Assembly: GCF_018449525.1 (NCBI RefSeq)
Contig: NZ_JAAVUS010000001.1
Coordinates: 868,001-932,000 of the forward strand
Length of the DNA stretch: 64,000 bases
From: Bradyrhizobium sp. dw_78
GTDB lineage: Bacteria; Pseudomonadota; Alphaproteobacteria; Rhizobiales; Xanthobacteraceae
Direction of reading: 5' to 3'
The notes beneath the pieces are model-generated. The model saw nothing but the letters and a program-made list of their open reading frames with translations, was not told where the DNA came from and made no database searches. A program made the translations under genes and the position numbers. Shown here one piece after another: positions 42,726 to 52,171 of the stretch; within the stretch, counting starts at the first letter, position 1; each line of letters begins with the position of its first letter.

Positions 42726-43124
42726 ATGTCCACCAACGATCTGCCGATTCTGGCGGCGATTCGCACCCGAATGCAGTGGCATCAGGAGCGACAGCGCGTG
42801 CTGGCCGAAAACGTCGCCAATTCCGATACGCCGAATTTCAAGCCGCGCGATCTGGTGGAACCGAAATTCGACGCGTCGGGCGCGGCCGCCGATGGGCCGT
42901 TGGCGCTGGCGCGCACCAGTTCCGGCCACCTGAACCCGTCGGGCGCTCCTGACAGCTTCGGCCAAAATCGCAGGGTCGGCTTCGAAACCAGGCCCGCCGG
43001 CAACTCCGTCAATCTCGAAGACGAGATGCTGAAAGTTTCCACCAATCAGATGGACTACGCCGCGGTGACCTCGCTCTACAGCCGCAGCCTGCATCTTCTG
43101 AAGACCGCCATCGGCAAGGCCTAA
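42726..43124 (+). CDS. flgB: Flagellar proximal rod protein FlgB
   Basis: 132 residues. RVLAENVANSDTPNFKPRDL is the N-terminal rod signature of FlgB; the C-terminal NQMDYAAVTSLYSRSLHLLK is typical. First gene of flgB-flgC-fliE-fliQ-fliR-flhB. It is exported through the type III apparatus to form the innermost rod. Confidence 0.95.
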   Translation: MSTNDLPILAAIRTRMQWHQERQRVLAENVANSDTPNFKPRDLVEPKFDASGAAADGPLALARTSSGHLNPSGAPDSFGQNRRVGFETRPAGNSVNLEDEMLKVSTNQMDYAAVTSLYSRSLHLLKTAIGKA

Positions 43125-43148
43125 GGGCCGTAGCAGGAAGAGGACAAC

Positions 43149-43580
43149 ATGCCGGATCGTCAAGTTATCGCGGATTTCGCCAGGTCGATGGGGATCGCGA
43201 CATCGGGCCTGCGCGCACAGGCAGGGCGTATGCGCGTGATTTCGGAAAACATCGCCAACGCGGACTCTGCCTCCACGACCCCCGGCGGTGATCCGTATCG
43301 CCGCAAGGTGCCGACCTTCTCTTCCGAACTCGACCGCACGCTGGACGCAAACGTCGTCACGCTGGGCCGGGTGATGCCCGACACGTCGGACTTCCGCGTC
43401 AAGCACGAGCCCGGCAACCCGGCGGCGGACGCCGCCGGCAACGTCAAATATCCCAACGTCAATTCGCTGGTCGAAATGACCGACATGCGCGACGCGCAGC
43501 GATCCTACGAGGCGAACCTCAACATCATCCACGCCACGCGCACGATGATCCAGCGCACGCTCGACATCCTCAAATCCTGA
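43149..43580 (+). CDS. flgC: Flagellar proximal rod protein FlgC
   Basis: 143 residues. The rod signature RVISENIANADSASTTPGGD and YPNVNSLVEMTDMRDAQRSY are diagnostic of FlgC. It starts 24 bp after flgB (ribosome site AGGAAGAGG). Confidence 0.97.
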   Translation: MPDRQVIADFARSMGIATSGLRAQAGRMRVISENIANADSASTTPGGDPYRRKVPTFSSELDRTLDANVVTLGRVMPDTSDFRVKHEPGNPAADAAGNVKYPNVNSLVEMTDMRDAQRSYEANLNIIHATRTMIQRTLDILKS

Positions 43581-43597
43581 ACCGGAAAGGCTGAATC

Positions 43598-43918
43598 ATG
43601 GCTACACCGACAGTTGCCGCCAGCGCCTACGCCAACCTCGCCCGGATATTGGATCAGGGCGGCGCCGGCAAGAGTCCCGATTCCGGCGCAAGTGCGGGCG
43701 GCCCATCGTTCGGCGAACTGCTCAAGGACGCGATGGGCAGTATCGTTGATGGCGGAAAGCAGGCCGACCAGCAGACGGCCGCGATGACGACGGGCAAGGC
43801 CAATGTGATGGATGTCGTCACGGCGGTAGCGGAGACCGATGTCAAGATATCGACGCTGGTGTCGGTACGCGACAAGGTCATCTCGGCCTACGAAGACATC
43901 ATGAAGATGGCGATCTGA
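43598..43918 (+). CDS. fliE: Flagellar hook-basal body protein FliE
   Basis: 106 residues. PSFGELLKDAMGSIVDGGKQ and VMDVVTAVAETDVKISTLVSV match FliE, which links the MS ring to the rod. It starts 17 bp after flgC. A palindromic repeat separates it from fliQ. Confidence 0.94.
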   Translation: MATPTVAASAYANLARILDQGGAGKSPDSGASAGGPSFGELLKDAMGSIVDGGKQADQQTAAMTTGKANVMDVVTAVAETDVKISTLVSVRDKVISAYEDIMKMAI

Positions 43919-43919
43919 C

Positions 43920-44022
43920 CCTTCATCCTGAGGAGCCGGCGCAGCCGGCGTCTCGAAGGATGAGAAAAAGCTTGGGCCTCACGGTTCGAGACGCGCGCGG
44001 AACGCGCTGCTCACCACGAGGG
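43920..44022. repeat. Palindromic dispersed element between fliE and fliQ
   Basis: CTTCATCCT...AGGATGAG encloses a tight GCCGGC-GCA-GCCGGC hairpin. It is followed by CCTCACGGTTCGAGAC and a GCGCGCGGAACGCGC stem, ending in CACGAGG. This is the layout of dispersed intergenic elements common in Bradyrhizobium. It occupies most of the 117-bp gap inside the operon. Confidence 0.7.
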
Positions 44023-44035
44023 GAAAGAGAAACAA

Positions 44036-44299
44036 ATGACCGGTGCCGAAACTCTCGACGTGGCGCGCGATGCGATCTGGACCATCGTCCTGGTGTCATC
44101 GCCGATGATGGTGGTCGGCCTTGTCGTCGGCGTCGTGGTGTCGCTGTTTCAGGCGCTCACGCAAATCCAGGAACAGACGCTGGCATTCGTGCCGAAGATC
44201 CTGGCGATCTTCGTCACGCTGCTGCTGGCGCTGCCGTTCATGGCGGATGCGATGCATAGCCAGATGATGCGGATATCGTCGCGAATCATAGGTGGTTGA
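44036..44299 (+). CDS. fliQ: Flagellar type III export gate protein FliQ
   Basis: 87 residues with two transmembrane helices (LVSSPMMVVGLVVGVVVSLF; ILAIFVTLLLALPFMADAM). LFQALTQIQEQTLAFVPKI is the FliQ signature. Ribosome site GAGGGGAAAGAG. Confidence 0.96.
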   Translation: MTGAETLDVARDAIWTIVLVSSPMMVVGLVVGVVVSLFQALTQIQEQTLAFVPKILAIFVTLLLALPFMADAMHSQMMRISSRIIGG

Positions 44300-44316
44300 G
44301 GCACTATGCGCGGGCG

Positions 44317-45087
44317 ATGCATATCGACGTTTCATTGCTGCCCGCGCTTGCCGCGACTTTCATGCTGGTATTTGCCCGCATCGGCTCCATGGTGATGCTG
44401 ATGCCGGGGCTGGGCGAGACCAATATTCCGGTTCGCATCAAGATCGCGATCGCGGTGCTGCTGACGCTGATCATCCTGCCGCTGCACCGTTCGGCCTACC
44501 GAATCGATCTGCAGTCGATGAATCCGGTGCTGGTGCTGATGATTCACGAGATCATCGTCGGCGTCGTGCTTGGCGCCACCGCGCGGGTGACGCTTTCGGC
44601 GTTGCAGGTGGGGGGAGCGGTGATTGCCCAGCAAATGGGGCTCGGCTTCGTCACCTCGGTCGATCCGACCCAGGGCCAGCAGGGGGTTCTGGTCGGAAAC
44701 TTCCTCACCATGCTCGGTGTGACGCTGCTGTTTGCGACCGACAGTCACTATCTCGTCATCGCCGCGCTCAACGACAGCTATGCGATCTTTTCGCCGGGCG
44801 AGTTGACGCCGAGCGGCGACATCGCGGCGCTTGCCACCCGCGCCTTCACTGCCGCGTTCAGGATCGGGATCCAGCTGTCGGCGCCGTTTCTGGTGTTCGG
44901 TCTGGTCTTCAACATCGGGCTCGGCGTGCTGGCGCGGCTGATGCCGCAGATGCAGGTCTATTTCGTCGGCGTGCCGCTGTCGATTCTGATCGGTTTCCTG
45001 ATCTTCTCGTTTGTGCTGGTGGCGATGATGGGAACGTTCCTGAACTACTTCGACGGCGTCATGCATGAATTGATGCCGTTGAATTGA
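44317..45087 (+). CDS. fliR: Flagellar type III export gate protein FliR
   Basis: 256 residues from ATG 44317; a TTG at 44296 would overlap the fliQ stop and add seven residues. Six or so membrane segments. FARIGSMVMLMPGLGETNIP and QMGLGFVTSVDP are FliR landmarks. It forms the export gate with FliP and FliQ. Confidence 0.95.
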   Translation: MHIDVSLLPALAATFMLVFARIGSMVMLMPGLGETNIPVRIKIAIAVLLTLIILPLHRSAYRIDLQSMNPVLVLMIHEIIVGVVLGATARVTLSALQVGGAVIAQQMGLGFVTSVDPTQGQQGVLVGNFLTMLGVTLLFATDSHYLVIAALNDSYAIFSPGELTPSGDIAALATRAFTAAFRIGIQLSAPFLVFGLVFNIGLGVLARLMPQMQVYFVGVPLSILIGFLIFSFVLVAMMGTFLNYFDGVMHELMPLN

Positions 45088-45100
45088 TGAAAGCCGATCG

Positions 45101-46171
45101 ATGGCCGACGACAGCGACGATAAAACAGAGGACCCGACGCAAAAACGTCTCGATGAGGCGCTCGAACGCGGCGACGTCGCCAAGAGCCAGGAGGTCAACA
45201 CCTGGTTCATGATCGCCGGCGCCACGCTGGTGCTGTCGTCGTTTTCCGGATCGATCGGCAGCATCCAGATGCCGCTGCGCAACCTGATCGCCAATTCGGG
45301 AGTGATCCATGTCGACGGGCCCGGACTGCTGGCGCTGGGGCACCGCCTCGAATACATGCTGATTTCGGCGCTCGGCGTGCCGTTCCTGATGCTGGTGATC
45401 GCAGCGCTCGCGGGCAACCTGTTGCAGCACCGGCTGGTATGGTCCGCCGAATCGCTGAAACCCAGTTTCAGCAAGATCTCTCCCGCCTCCGGCGCCAAGC
45501 GGATTTTCGGCAAGCAGGCGGCCGCCAATTTCGCCAAGGGCATCTTCAAGCTGGTTGCGCTCGGAATCGTGATGGGCGTGATCCTGTGGCGGGAGCGCCT
45601 TCGTCTGGAATCGATGCTGCAATTCGATCCGCAGACGATGATCGGCGTCATCTCGACTCTGACGATGCGCCTGTTGGGATCCGTGGTCGCGATGCTCGCG
45701 ATGGTCGCGATTGCCGATTATTTCTTCCAGTACCGGCAATGGTTCGAGCGGCAGAAGATGTCGCTGCAGGAGATGAAGGAGGAGTTCAAGCAGGCCGAAG
45801 GAGATCCGCACGTCAAGGGCCGGATCAGGCAATTGCGCAATGCGAAGATGAAGAAGCGCATGATGACGGCGGTTCCCAAGGCTTCCGTGATCATCACCAA
45901 CCCGACCCACTACGCGGTGGCGCTTTCCTATGAACGCGGCATGACGGCGCCGATCTGCGTGGCCAAGGGCGTCGATTTGATCGCGCAAAAGATCAAGGAA
46001 ATTGCCAAGGCACACGACATTCCGATCGTGGAGAACGTGGCGTTGGCCCGCGCGCTGCATGCGAGCGTCGAAATCGATGACGAAATCCCGGTGGAACATT
46101 ATCATGCGGTCGCCGAAGTCATCGGCTACGTCATGGGCCTCAAGCGCGGGCTTTCCGGCCGCCCGCTATGA
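45101..46171 (+). CDS. flhB: Flagellar export specificity switch protein FlhB
   Basis: 356 residues. The basic N-terminus DKTEDPTQKRLDEALERGDV, four membrane helices, and the cytoplasmic domain with the self-cleavage site N-P-T-H (N267) are all present. FlhB switches export from rod/hook to filament subunits. It starts 13 bp after fliR and ends the operon. Confidence 0.97.
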   Translation: MADDSDDKTEDPTQKRLDEALERGDVAKSQEVNTWFMIAGATLVLSSFSGSIGSIQMPLRNLIANSGVIHVDGPGLLALGHRLEYMLISALGVPFLMLVIAALAGNLLQHRLVWSAESLKPSFSKISPASGAKRIFGKQAAANFAKGIFKLVALGIVMGVILWRERLRLESMLQFDPQTMIGVISTLTMRLLGSVVAMLAMVAIADYFFQYRQWFERQKMSLQEMKEEFKQAEGDPHVKGRIRQLRNAKMKKRMMTAVPKASVIITNPTHYAVALSYERGMTAPICVAKGVDLIAQKIKEIAKAHDIPIVENVALARALHASVEIDDEIPVEHYHAVAEVIGYVMGLKRGLSGRPL

Positions 46172-46327
46172 ATCAGGAACGAAACCGGGCAGAAAACGTG
46201 CGGGAAACGGCCGCAAGGCACGAAATAGCCGTCTGATGCACTTGCGCAGGCCGGTCCGATTCAGGCACTCAGGAACCTGCGCGCGACAGGCGCGTCATGT
46301 CCATGCTGACAGGCCGCGCACATTGTT

Positions 46328-48886
46328 ATGACCGTCGATATCGACCGTGATCCGACCCGCCCAACGATGACCGCCCAGGAGCCGGTGCGGCGTGGCGGTA
46401 GCATTGTGCTGGTGCTGCTGGTGGCGGCCGGCATCGTCGCGGTCGCGGTGGCGTTGATGACGATCGGCCGGGCGCAGGCGCAGCCCTACATCCTCGGGCT
46501 GCTGGCGCTGCTCGCGATGGTCGGATTGTTCAACCTGTTCGCTTTTGCCGCCGGAATCATCCGATTCGCCGATCGTACCGCCGACGACCCGGTGATGAGC
46601 CGGATCTCCGATCAGGCCTTTGATGGCATCGCGGTCACCGATGCGCGCGGCCATGTGGTCTACTCCAACGCGGCCTATCTTGGGCTCACGGGCGCGACCG
46701 GCCCGCAGGACGTGCGGCCGGTGGAGCGGGTCTTCATCGGCAATCCGGACGTGTCGGAAGCGGTATTCCGCCTGCTCAAGGCCGCGCGCGAGGGCAAGCG
46801 GTTGCAGGAGGAAGTCCGCGTCGCCGCAGCCGGCGGGACCCATGGCCGCTGGCTGCGGATGCGGGTCCGGCCGCTCGGCGACGCCAAGCGGGACGCCAGA
46901 TATACGGTGTGGTCGATCGCCGATATCACGCGCGACCGCGAGCGGCAGGAGGATGTGTTTCAGGAGCTGCAGCACGCGATCGAATATCTCGATCACGCGC
47001 CGTGCGGCTTCTTCTCGGTCGATCCCGCCGGCGACATCGTCTATGTCAACGCCACGCTCGCGAACTGGCTTGATTACGATCTGGCCGAGATCGGATCGGG
47101 AGGCCTGAAGCTGACCGACATCGTGTCCGGCGACGGCGCGTCGCTCTTGACCTCGATCGCGGCGGCGCCGGGCGAAGTCAAAACCGAAGTGTTCGACATC
47201 GACCTGCGCATGCGCGGCGGCAAGACCATGCCGGCGCGGCTCTATCACAAGCTGGCCTTCGGGGCGGACGGCGCGCCCGGCGCCTCGCGCACGCTGGTGA
47301 TCAGCCGGGCGCGCGACGAGCGTTCCGATCCGCAGCGCGCGGCCGAGGTGCGCTTCATGCGCTTCTTCGATCACACCCCGATGGCGATCGCGACCGTGGA
47401 TCGCGCCGGCGCGGTGGTGCGCGCCAATGCGCGGTTCGCCAAGCTCGCGCAAAGCCTTGGTCTGGAAGCGACCGCCAACAAGTCGATCTTCCGGACGGTC
47501 AATGCCCGCGACCGCAGCGCATTGATCTCGGCGATCAACCAGGCAGCGGAAGGCCAGGGCGACATCGCGCCGGTCGAGGCGATGCTCGACGGCGCCAAAG
47601 AGCGCTGGGGACAGTTTTTCGTCACCGCCGTCGAGGCCGACGAGCGCGAGACCGAGGCCGCCATCGTCTATATGCTGGAGACCACCGAGCGGCGCACGCT
47701 GGAGAACCAGATCAACCAGACCCAGAAGATGGACATGGTCGGCCAGCTTGCCGGCGGCATCGCCCATGATTTCAACAACGTGCTCTCCGCCATCATGATG
47801 GCGAACGACTTCCTGCTGAACGCGCACAAGCCGACCGATCCGTCGTTCCAGGACATCATGCAGATCAAGCAGAACGCGACCCGCGCCGCGACCCTGGTGC
47901 GGCAATTACTGGCGTTCTCGCGCAAGCAGACCCTGCGGCCGCAGGTGCTCGATCTCGGCGACGCGCTGTCCGACCTGACCATGCTGCTGCGCCGGCTGAT
48001 CGGTGAGAAGGTCAAGTTCGATATGGTACACGGCCGCGATCTCTGGCCGGTGAAGGTCGACGTCTCGCAGTTCGAGCAGGTGATCGTCAACCTCGCGGTC
48101 AACGCGCGTGACGCGATGCCCGACGGCGGCAGGCTGACGATCAAGACTGCTAATGTCACGGCGCAGGAGGCCGAAAAGCTGTCCTACAAGGGCATGCCGC
48201 CGGCGGATTATGTGCGGATCGATGTCTCCGATACCGGCACCGGCATTCCCCCTGATATCGTCGACAAGATTTTCGAGCCGTTCTTCTCGACCAAGGAAGT
48301 CGGCAAGGGCACCGGGCTTGGCCTGTCGACGGTCTATGGAATCGTCAAGCAGACCGGCGGTTTCGTCTATGTCGATTCCGAGCAGGGCAAAGGCACTACC
48401 TTCCGTATCTTCCTGCCGCGGCATATTGCCGAGAAGGAAGCCCAGCCTGAGCCGCAGGCGGTGAACGGCGCGGCCAGGGACGCGGCCGAGCCGAAGCCGA
48501 AGGTGGACCTGACGGGGCAGGGAACGATCCTTCTGGTCGAGGACGAAGAAGGCCTGCGCTCGCTCAATGCGCGCGGCCTGCGCTCGCGCGGCTACACGGT
48601 GATCGAGGCCTCGAACGGCATCGAGGCGCTGGAAGCCATGGAAGAGAAAGAAGGCGCGATCGATCTCGTGGTGTCCGACGTGGTGATGCCGGAAATGGAC
48701 GGACCGACGCTGCTCAGAAAGCTGCGCGCGGTTAACCCGGAGCTCAAGATCGTCTTCGTCTCGGGCTACGCGGAGGACGCGTTTGCAAAGAGCCTTGGCG
48801 AGAACGAGAAGTTCGATTTCCTGGCCAAGCCATTCGCGCTTAGCGCGCTGGTGGCGAAGGTCAAGGAAACCATGGCGCCTTCGTAG
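46328..48886 (+). CDS. cckA: Hybrid sensor histidine kinase CckA
   Basis: 852 residues. Two transmembrane helices (residues ~24-46 and 55-78) are followed by PAS domains (near 92, 220 and 345). The histidine-kinase core has phospho-acceptor H480 in [13 protein letters not shown] and an HATPase region ([28 protein letters not shown]). A receiver domain near 735-850 has phospho-acceptor D784 ([12 protein letters not shown]). CckA sends phosphate through ChpT to CtrA and CpdR and also works as a phosphatase. Its presence beside CtrA-regulated flagellar operons fits cell-cycle control of motility. It starts 157 bp after flhB. Confidence 0.94.
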   Translation: MTVDIDRDPTRPTMTAQEPVRRGGSIVLVLLVAAGIVAVAVALMTIGRAQAQPYILGLLALLAMVGLFNLFAFAAGIIRFADRTADDPVMSRISDQAFDGIAVTDARGHVVYSNAAYLGLTGATGPQDVRPVERVFIGNPDVSEAVFRLLKAAREGKRLQEEVRVAAAGGTHGRWLRMRVRPLGDAKRDARYTVWSIADITRDRERQEDVFQELQHAIEYLDHAPCGFFSVDPAGDIVYVNATLANWLDYDLAEIGSGGLKLTDIVSGDGASLLTSIAAAPGEVKTEVFDIDLRMRGGKTMPARLYHKLAFGADGAPGASRTLVISRARDERSDPQRAAEVRFMRFFDHTPMAIATVDRAGAVVRANARFAKLAQSLGLEATANKSIFRTVNARDRSALISAINQAAEGQGDIAPVEAMLDGAKERWGQFFVTAVEADERETEAAIVYMLETTERRTLENQINQTQKMDMVGQLAGGIAHDFNNVLSAIMMANDFLLNAHKPTDPSFQDIMQIKQNATRAATLVRQLLAFSRKQTLRPQVLDLGDALSDLTMLLRRLIGEKVKFDMVHGRDLWPVKVDVSQFEQVIVNLAVNARDAMPDGGRLTIKTANVTAQEAEKLSYKGMPPADYVRIDVSDTGTGIPPDIVDKIFEPFFSTKEVGKGTGLGLSTVYGIVKQTGGFVYVDSEQGKGTTFRIFLPRHIAEKEAQPEPQAVNGAARDAAEPKPKVDLTGQGTILLVEDEEGLRSLNARGLRSRGYTVIEASNGIEALEAMEEKEGAIDLVVSDVVMPEMDGPTLLRKLRAVNPELKIVFVSGYAEDAFAKSLGENEKFDFLAKPFALSALVAKVKETMAPS

Positions 48887-49078
48887 AAAATGCTGCCCTC
48901 ATAGAAGGACGCGCCCGGAAAGCTTGCCCAGTTGCCGCATCCCCGCGACCGAGGGCCGCAGAGCCGGCTCCCGATAGCGGCTTCACATTCGGGTGCCGCT
49001 GCCCATGTTAGAGCCTGTTATATCCGGTCGGATCATGATCGGGTGGCGCTTCCCCCTGCCGGGGATGGAGGAAAGAAG

Positions 49079-50029
49079 ATGAGTTTCACGCAGCGTACAC
49101 GCGGCCTCGTTCAGGCGATCGCCGTCGCCTTGGCTCTGGCGCTACCGCTGGTCGCGGCGATGCCGTCGGCCGACGCCCGGGTCGGCGGTGGTTTCAGTTC
49201 GGGATCGAGGGGAACGCGGAGCTTTTCGATGCCGCCGGCCACATCGACCGCGCCCGGCACCGCGCAGCCGTTCAACCGCACCTTCAGCCAGCCGGGCGCT
49301 TCCGGCTATGGCAATTCGGCCGCCGGCGGCTTCTTCAACCGGCCCGGCGGCGGCATGCTCCAGGGCTTCGCCGCGGGCTTCCTCGGCGCCGGCCTGCTCG
49401 GCATGCTATTCGGCGGCGGATTGTTCGGCGGCCTCGGCGGCTTGTCGTCGTTGTTCGGCCTGATCCTGCAGATCGGCCTGCTGGTCCTGGTGGTCCGGTT
49501 GGCGATGTCGTGGTGGCAGCGCCGCACTGCGCTGGCATCGGCCTATGCCGGCGCGGGAGCCGGAAGTTTTGGCGGGCCGCCGGGCTTCGGCGCCGGAAGC
49601 GGTTTCGGATTGGGATCGACGAGCGCGCCGCTGGAGATCGTCGGGTCGGATTATGAGGCCTTCGAGCGCCTGCTCGGCGAGATCCAGGACGCATGGTCGA
49701 ACGAGGATATCGCGCGGCTGCATACGCTCGCGACCCCCGAAATGGTGTCTTATTTCTCGCGGGATCTCGAGGCCAACAAGGCGCGCAACGTCGTCAACAA
49801 GGTCTCCGGCACCCGGCTGTTGCAGGGCGACCTCGCGGAAGCCTGGCGTGAAGGCAGCGCCGATTATGCCAGCGTGGCGATGCGCTATGCCCTGGTCGAT
49901 AAAACCGTCGATCGCGCCACCGGAAGATTGGTCGAGGGCGGCGATCAGCCGGCCGAGGTGACGGAAGTCTGGACCTTCGTGCGGCCACGCGGCAGCAACT
50001 GGGAATTGTCGGCGATCCAGCAGACCTGA
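49079..50029 (+). CDS. Tim44-like domain membrane protein
   Basis: 316 residues from ATG 49079 (ribosome site GGAGGAAAG). Signal peptide is residues 1-31 (ending MPSADA). A Gly/Phe-rich segment carries GGGLFGGLGGL repeats, then one membrane helix (FGLILQIGLLVLVVRLAMSW). The C-terminal ~145 residues are a Tim44/MBA1-like domain (DYEAFERLLGEIQDAWSNED; VTEVWTFVRP). Bacterial members are uncharacterised adaptors. It ends in a strong terminator. Confidence 0.85.
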   Translation: MSFTQRTRGLVQAIAVALALALPLVAAMPSADARVGGGFSSGSRGTRSFSMPPATSTAPGTAQPFNRTFSQPGASGYGNSAAGGFFNRPGGGMLQGFAAGFLGAGLLGMLFGGGLFGGLGGLSSLFGLILQIGLLVLVVRLAMSWWQRRTALASAYAGAGAGSFGGPPGFGAGSGFGLGSTSAPLEIVGSDYEAFERLLGEIQDAWSNEDIARLHTLATPEMVSYFSRDLEANKARNVVNKVSGTRLLQGDLAEAWREGSADYASVAMRYALVDKTVDRATGRLVEGGDQPAEVTEVWTFVRPRGSNWELSAIQQT

Positions 50030-50054
50030 CCGGCCGGCGATAGAGACAAGGATC

Positions 50055-50091
50055 AAGGCGCCGCGGTTGATTCCGCGGCGCCTTTTGTTTT
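50055..50091 (+). terminator. Intrinsic terminator after the Tim44-like gene
   Basis: A perfect 12-bp stem (AAGGCGCCGCGG / CCGCGGCGCCTT, 50055-50084) with a 6-nt loop and a TTGTTTT tail. Confidence 0.92.
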
Positions 50092-50186
50092 GTCAATCCG
50101 CGCGGCCCACCCTACAGTCGAACGAACGATTTCATCGATCGTTGCCGCCGGGCGCTGTGGCGCTGCGGGACACGGATGAGGGAAAG

Positions 50187-50891
50187 ATGCGTTACGAACT
50201 CTATTACTGGCCGGGCATTCAGGGGCGCGGCGAATATGTCCGTCTCGCGCTGGAAGATGCTGGAGCCGATTATACCGATGTTGCGCGCGGCGCTCGAGGG
50301 ATGGCCGCGATGATGACGATGATGGAGGCGAAAGGCACGCCGCCCTTCGCGCCGCCTTTTCTGAAAGCGGGCAAGCTCGTGATCGGACAGACCGCCAATA
50401 TCCTGTTCTATCTCGGATCGCGCCACGGCCTTGCGCCTAAGACGGAAGCGGGTGGCCTATGGGTGCATCAATTGCAGCTCACGATCACGGATCTGGTGCT
50501 GGAAATTCACGACACCCATCATCCGCTCGGCCCGACGCTTTATTACGAGGATCAGCGCGGCCCAGCGAAAAAGCGCACCGAAGAATTCTGGAATGAGCGG
50601 GTGCCGAAATATCTCGGCTATTTCGAACGGCTGCTGGGCGATAGCGGCGGCTCCTGGCTCACCGGCCGCAGGCTGACCTATGTCGACCTGTCGCTGTTCC
50701 AGATCGTCGAGGGTCTGCGCTACGCCTTTCCGAAACGGATGAAAGGCTTTGAGTGGAACATTCCCGGCCTGATCGGCCTGCATGATCGCGTCGCGGCGCG
50801 GCCGAACATCAAGGCCTATCTCACCAGCGATCGCCGTATCGCCTTCAACGAGGACGGCATCTTCCGGCATTACAAGGAGCTGGACGCTTAG
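50187..50891 (+). CDS. Glutathione S-transferase family protein
   Basis: 234 residues from ATG 50187 (ribosome site GAGGGAAAG). The thioredoxin-like N-terminal half (YELYYWPGIQGRGEYVRLAL; PPFLKAGKLVIGQTANILFY, with the cis-Pro and the Q-T/S glutathione contact) is followed by an all-helical half (GGSWLTGRRLTYVDLSLFQI). The YYWPGxxGRGE opening resembles the sigma/mu-type GSTs. Likely a detoxification enzyme. Stand-alone. Confidence 0.9.
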   Translation: MRYELYYWPGIQGRGEYVRLALEDAGADYTDVARGARGMAAMMTMMEAKGTPPFAPPFLKAGKLVIGQTANILFYLGSRHGLAPKTEAGGLWVHQLQLTITDLVLEIHDTHHPLGPTLYYEDQRGPAKKRTEEFWNERVPKYLGYFERLLGDSGGSWLTGRRLTYVDLSLFQIVEGLRYAFPKRMKGFEWNIPGLIGLHDRVAARPNIKAYLTSDRRIAFNEDGIFRHYKELDA

Positions 50892-50929
50892 GAGCCCGTC
50901 ATTTTCGGGATGGTGCGTTGGCACTAGAC

Positions 50930-50954
50930 CTCAGATGCGCATTGCGCATCTGAG
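50930..50954. repeat. Perfect palindrome CTCAGATGCGCA-T-TGCGCATCTGAG
   Basis: A 12-bp perfect stem with a one-base centre, followed by GAATCTCGAGATTCCGGG and further short palindromes to ~51006. This is a dispersed intergenic element type of this bacterial group, lying 38 bp after the GST stop. Confidence 0.75.
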
Positions 50955-51048
50955 AATCTCGAGATTCCGGGTTTGCTCGCGCCGCGAGCGCGGCCCAGGA
51001 ACGACGGTCGCGTTATTTCCCGACGAAGTGGCGGCGAATGCCGCGTGG

Positions 51049-51231
51049 TCAGATCAGCTGATCGATCCGCGTGCCCTGTCCGGGCGGAAGCGGGGCCGGA
51101 GCGGGCGGCTGGGCCGCGCTCGCATCGTTGGAATCGTTATCGTTGCTGGGATCGGGCGGGTTGGGATTGGACTGGCTGGTCGGATAGGGCGGCTGCGCCG
51201 GAACCGAGGTAGAAACGCTCGAGACACTCAT
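51049..51231 (-). CDS. Short Pro/Asn/Ser-rich protein
   Basis: 60 residues from ATG 51231 with AAGGA ribosome site. Low complexity (SNPNPPDPSNDNDSND), no hydrophobic segment, ending in a conserved-looking GQGTRIDQLI. Similar small ORFs occur in Bradyrhizobium; no function known. Confidence 0.5.
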   Translation of the reverse strand: MSVSSVSTSVPAQPPYPTSQSNPNPPDPSNDNDSNDASAAQPPAPAPLPPGQGTRIDQLI

Positions 51232-51408
51232 GATCAGATCCTTGTTTCCCCGCGCCGGACTGTGACGGCGGGAACCCAACGCCGGATGAATCCATTCGTT
51301 AAAAAGCCCGACATTTGATCCGGTCCCGGTCCGGATGGTGAATGGCAGCCTCCGGTTTCCGCCGAAAGTGACGGATCGGATTGGGCGGGATTGGACCGGG
51401 GCGGGCGC

Positions 51409-51903
51409 TTATTGGTCGAGGCTGCGCGAGACCGAGATCGATGCGTCGGTCTGGGTTCTGACACAGCGCATGTCCAGGCGCCGGTAGCGTGTCGAGACGT
51501 CGTCGCCGTGGATCAGGCCCATCCGCTTGATGCAGCGGGTCACCCCTCGCAGCATGTCGTCCTTCGGCAGAGTGAAGATGATGGCGGCGGCGCTGGCGAC
51601 CAGGTTGAGGAAGGCCGGTGGTGGCTTGCGGCTGGCCGCCTTGGCGAATAATTGGCTGGAATAGCTGCGGCCGGCGCAGCCGAGCGAGAGCGCCTTGGCT
51701 TGCGGGTGCGACAGGTAGGTCACGTTGGCCGCGGTCTTACCCACCTCAAGGCCATCGATCTGGTTCTTGAGCTGAGATGCGATGTCATCGCAGCGGTCGG
51801 CGCGGGCAGGTGAGGCGGCAAATATCGTGAGGGATGCCAGCGTAGCGGCGAGCGTAATCGCTCCAGGAGATCTGGCTCCAGTAAATTTCGATTTCAATAT
51901 CAT
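51409..51903 (-). CDS. Secreted protein of unknown function
   Basis: 164 residues. Signal peptide is residues 1-35 (ITLAATLASLTIFAASPARA). The mature chain has four cysteines (RCDDI, LGCAG, TRCIKR, DMRCVR) that could form two periplasmic disulfides. No recognised domain. Stand-alone minus-strand gene, divergent from the fumarase. Confidence 0.65.
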   Translation of the reverse strand: MILKSKFTGARSPGAITLAATLASLTIFAASPARADRCDDIASQLKNQIDGLEVGKTAANVTYLSHPQAKALSLGCAGRSYSSQLFAKAASRKPPPAFLNLVASAAAIIFTLPKDDMLRGVTRCIKRMGLIHGDDVSTRYRRLDMRCVRTQTDASISVSRSLDQ

Positions 51904-52171
51904 TTGAAAATGCCCCTTTGCGCCATTGAAGCGACCGCATCCGCTTAACGCAAGAGCAGGCTTGTTTTCATGATTTCCTTGTCCTCAGGATCGGACAGAA
52001 AGCCCGAAGCGAGTCCTGGGCATGGATGCCGGCGACAGAGGCGGGCATGACGGGCGGTGCGATCTGCCGTGCGGCCCGGCTGACTTCCTTTTCCGCCAAA
52101 AGCGCTTAGAACGGTTTTATATTCGGCGTCTGGAAACGGACGCTTCCGGCCCCAACCCCACGAGCCCGCCC

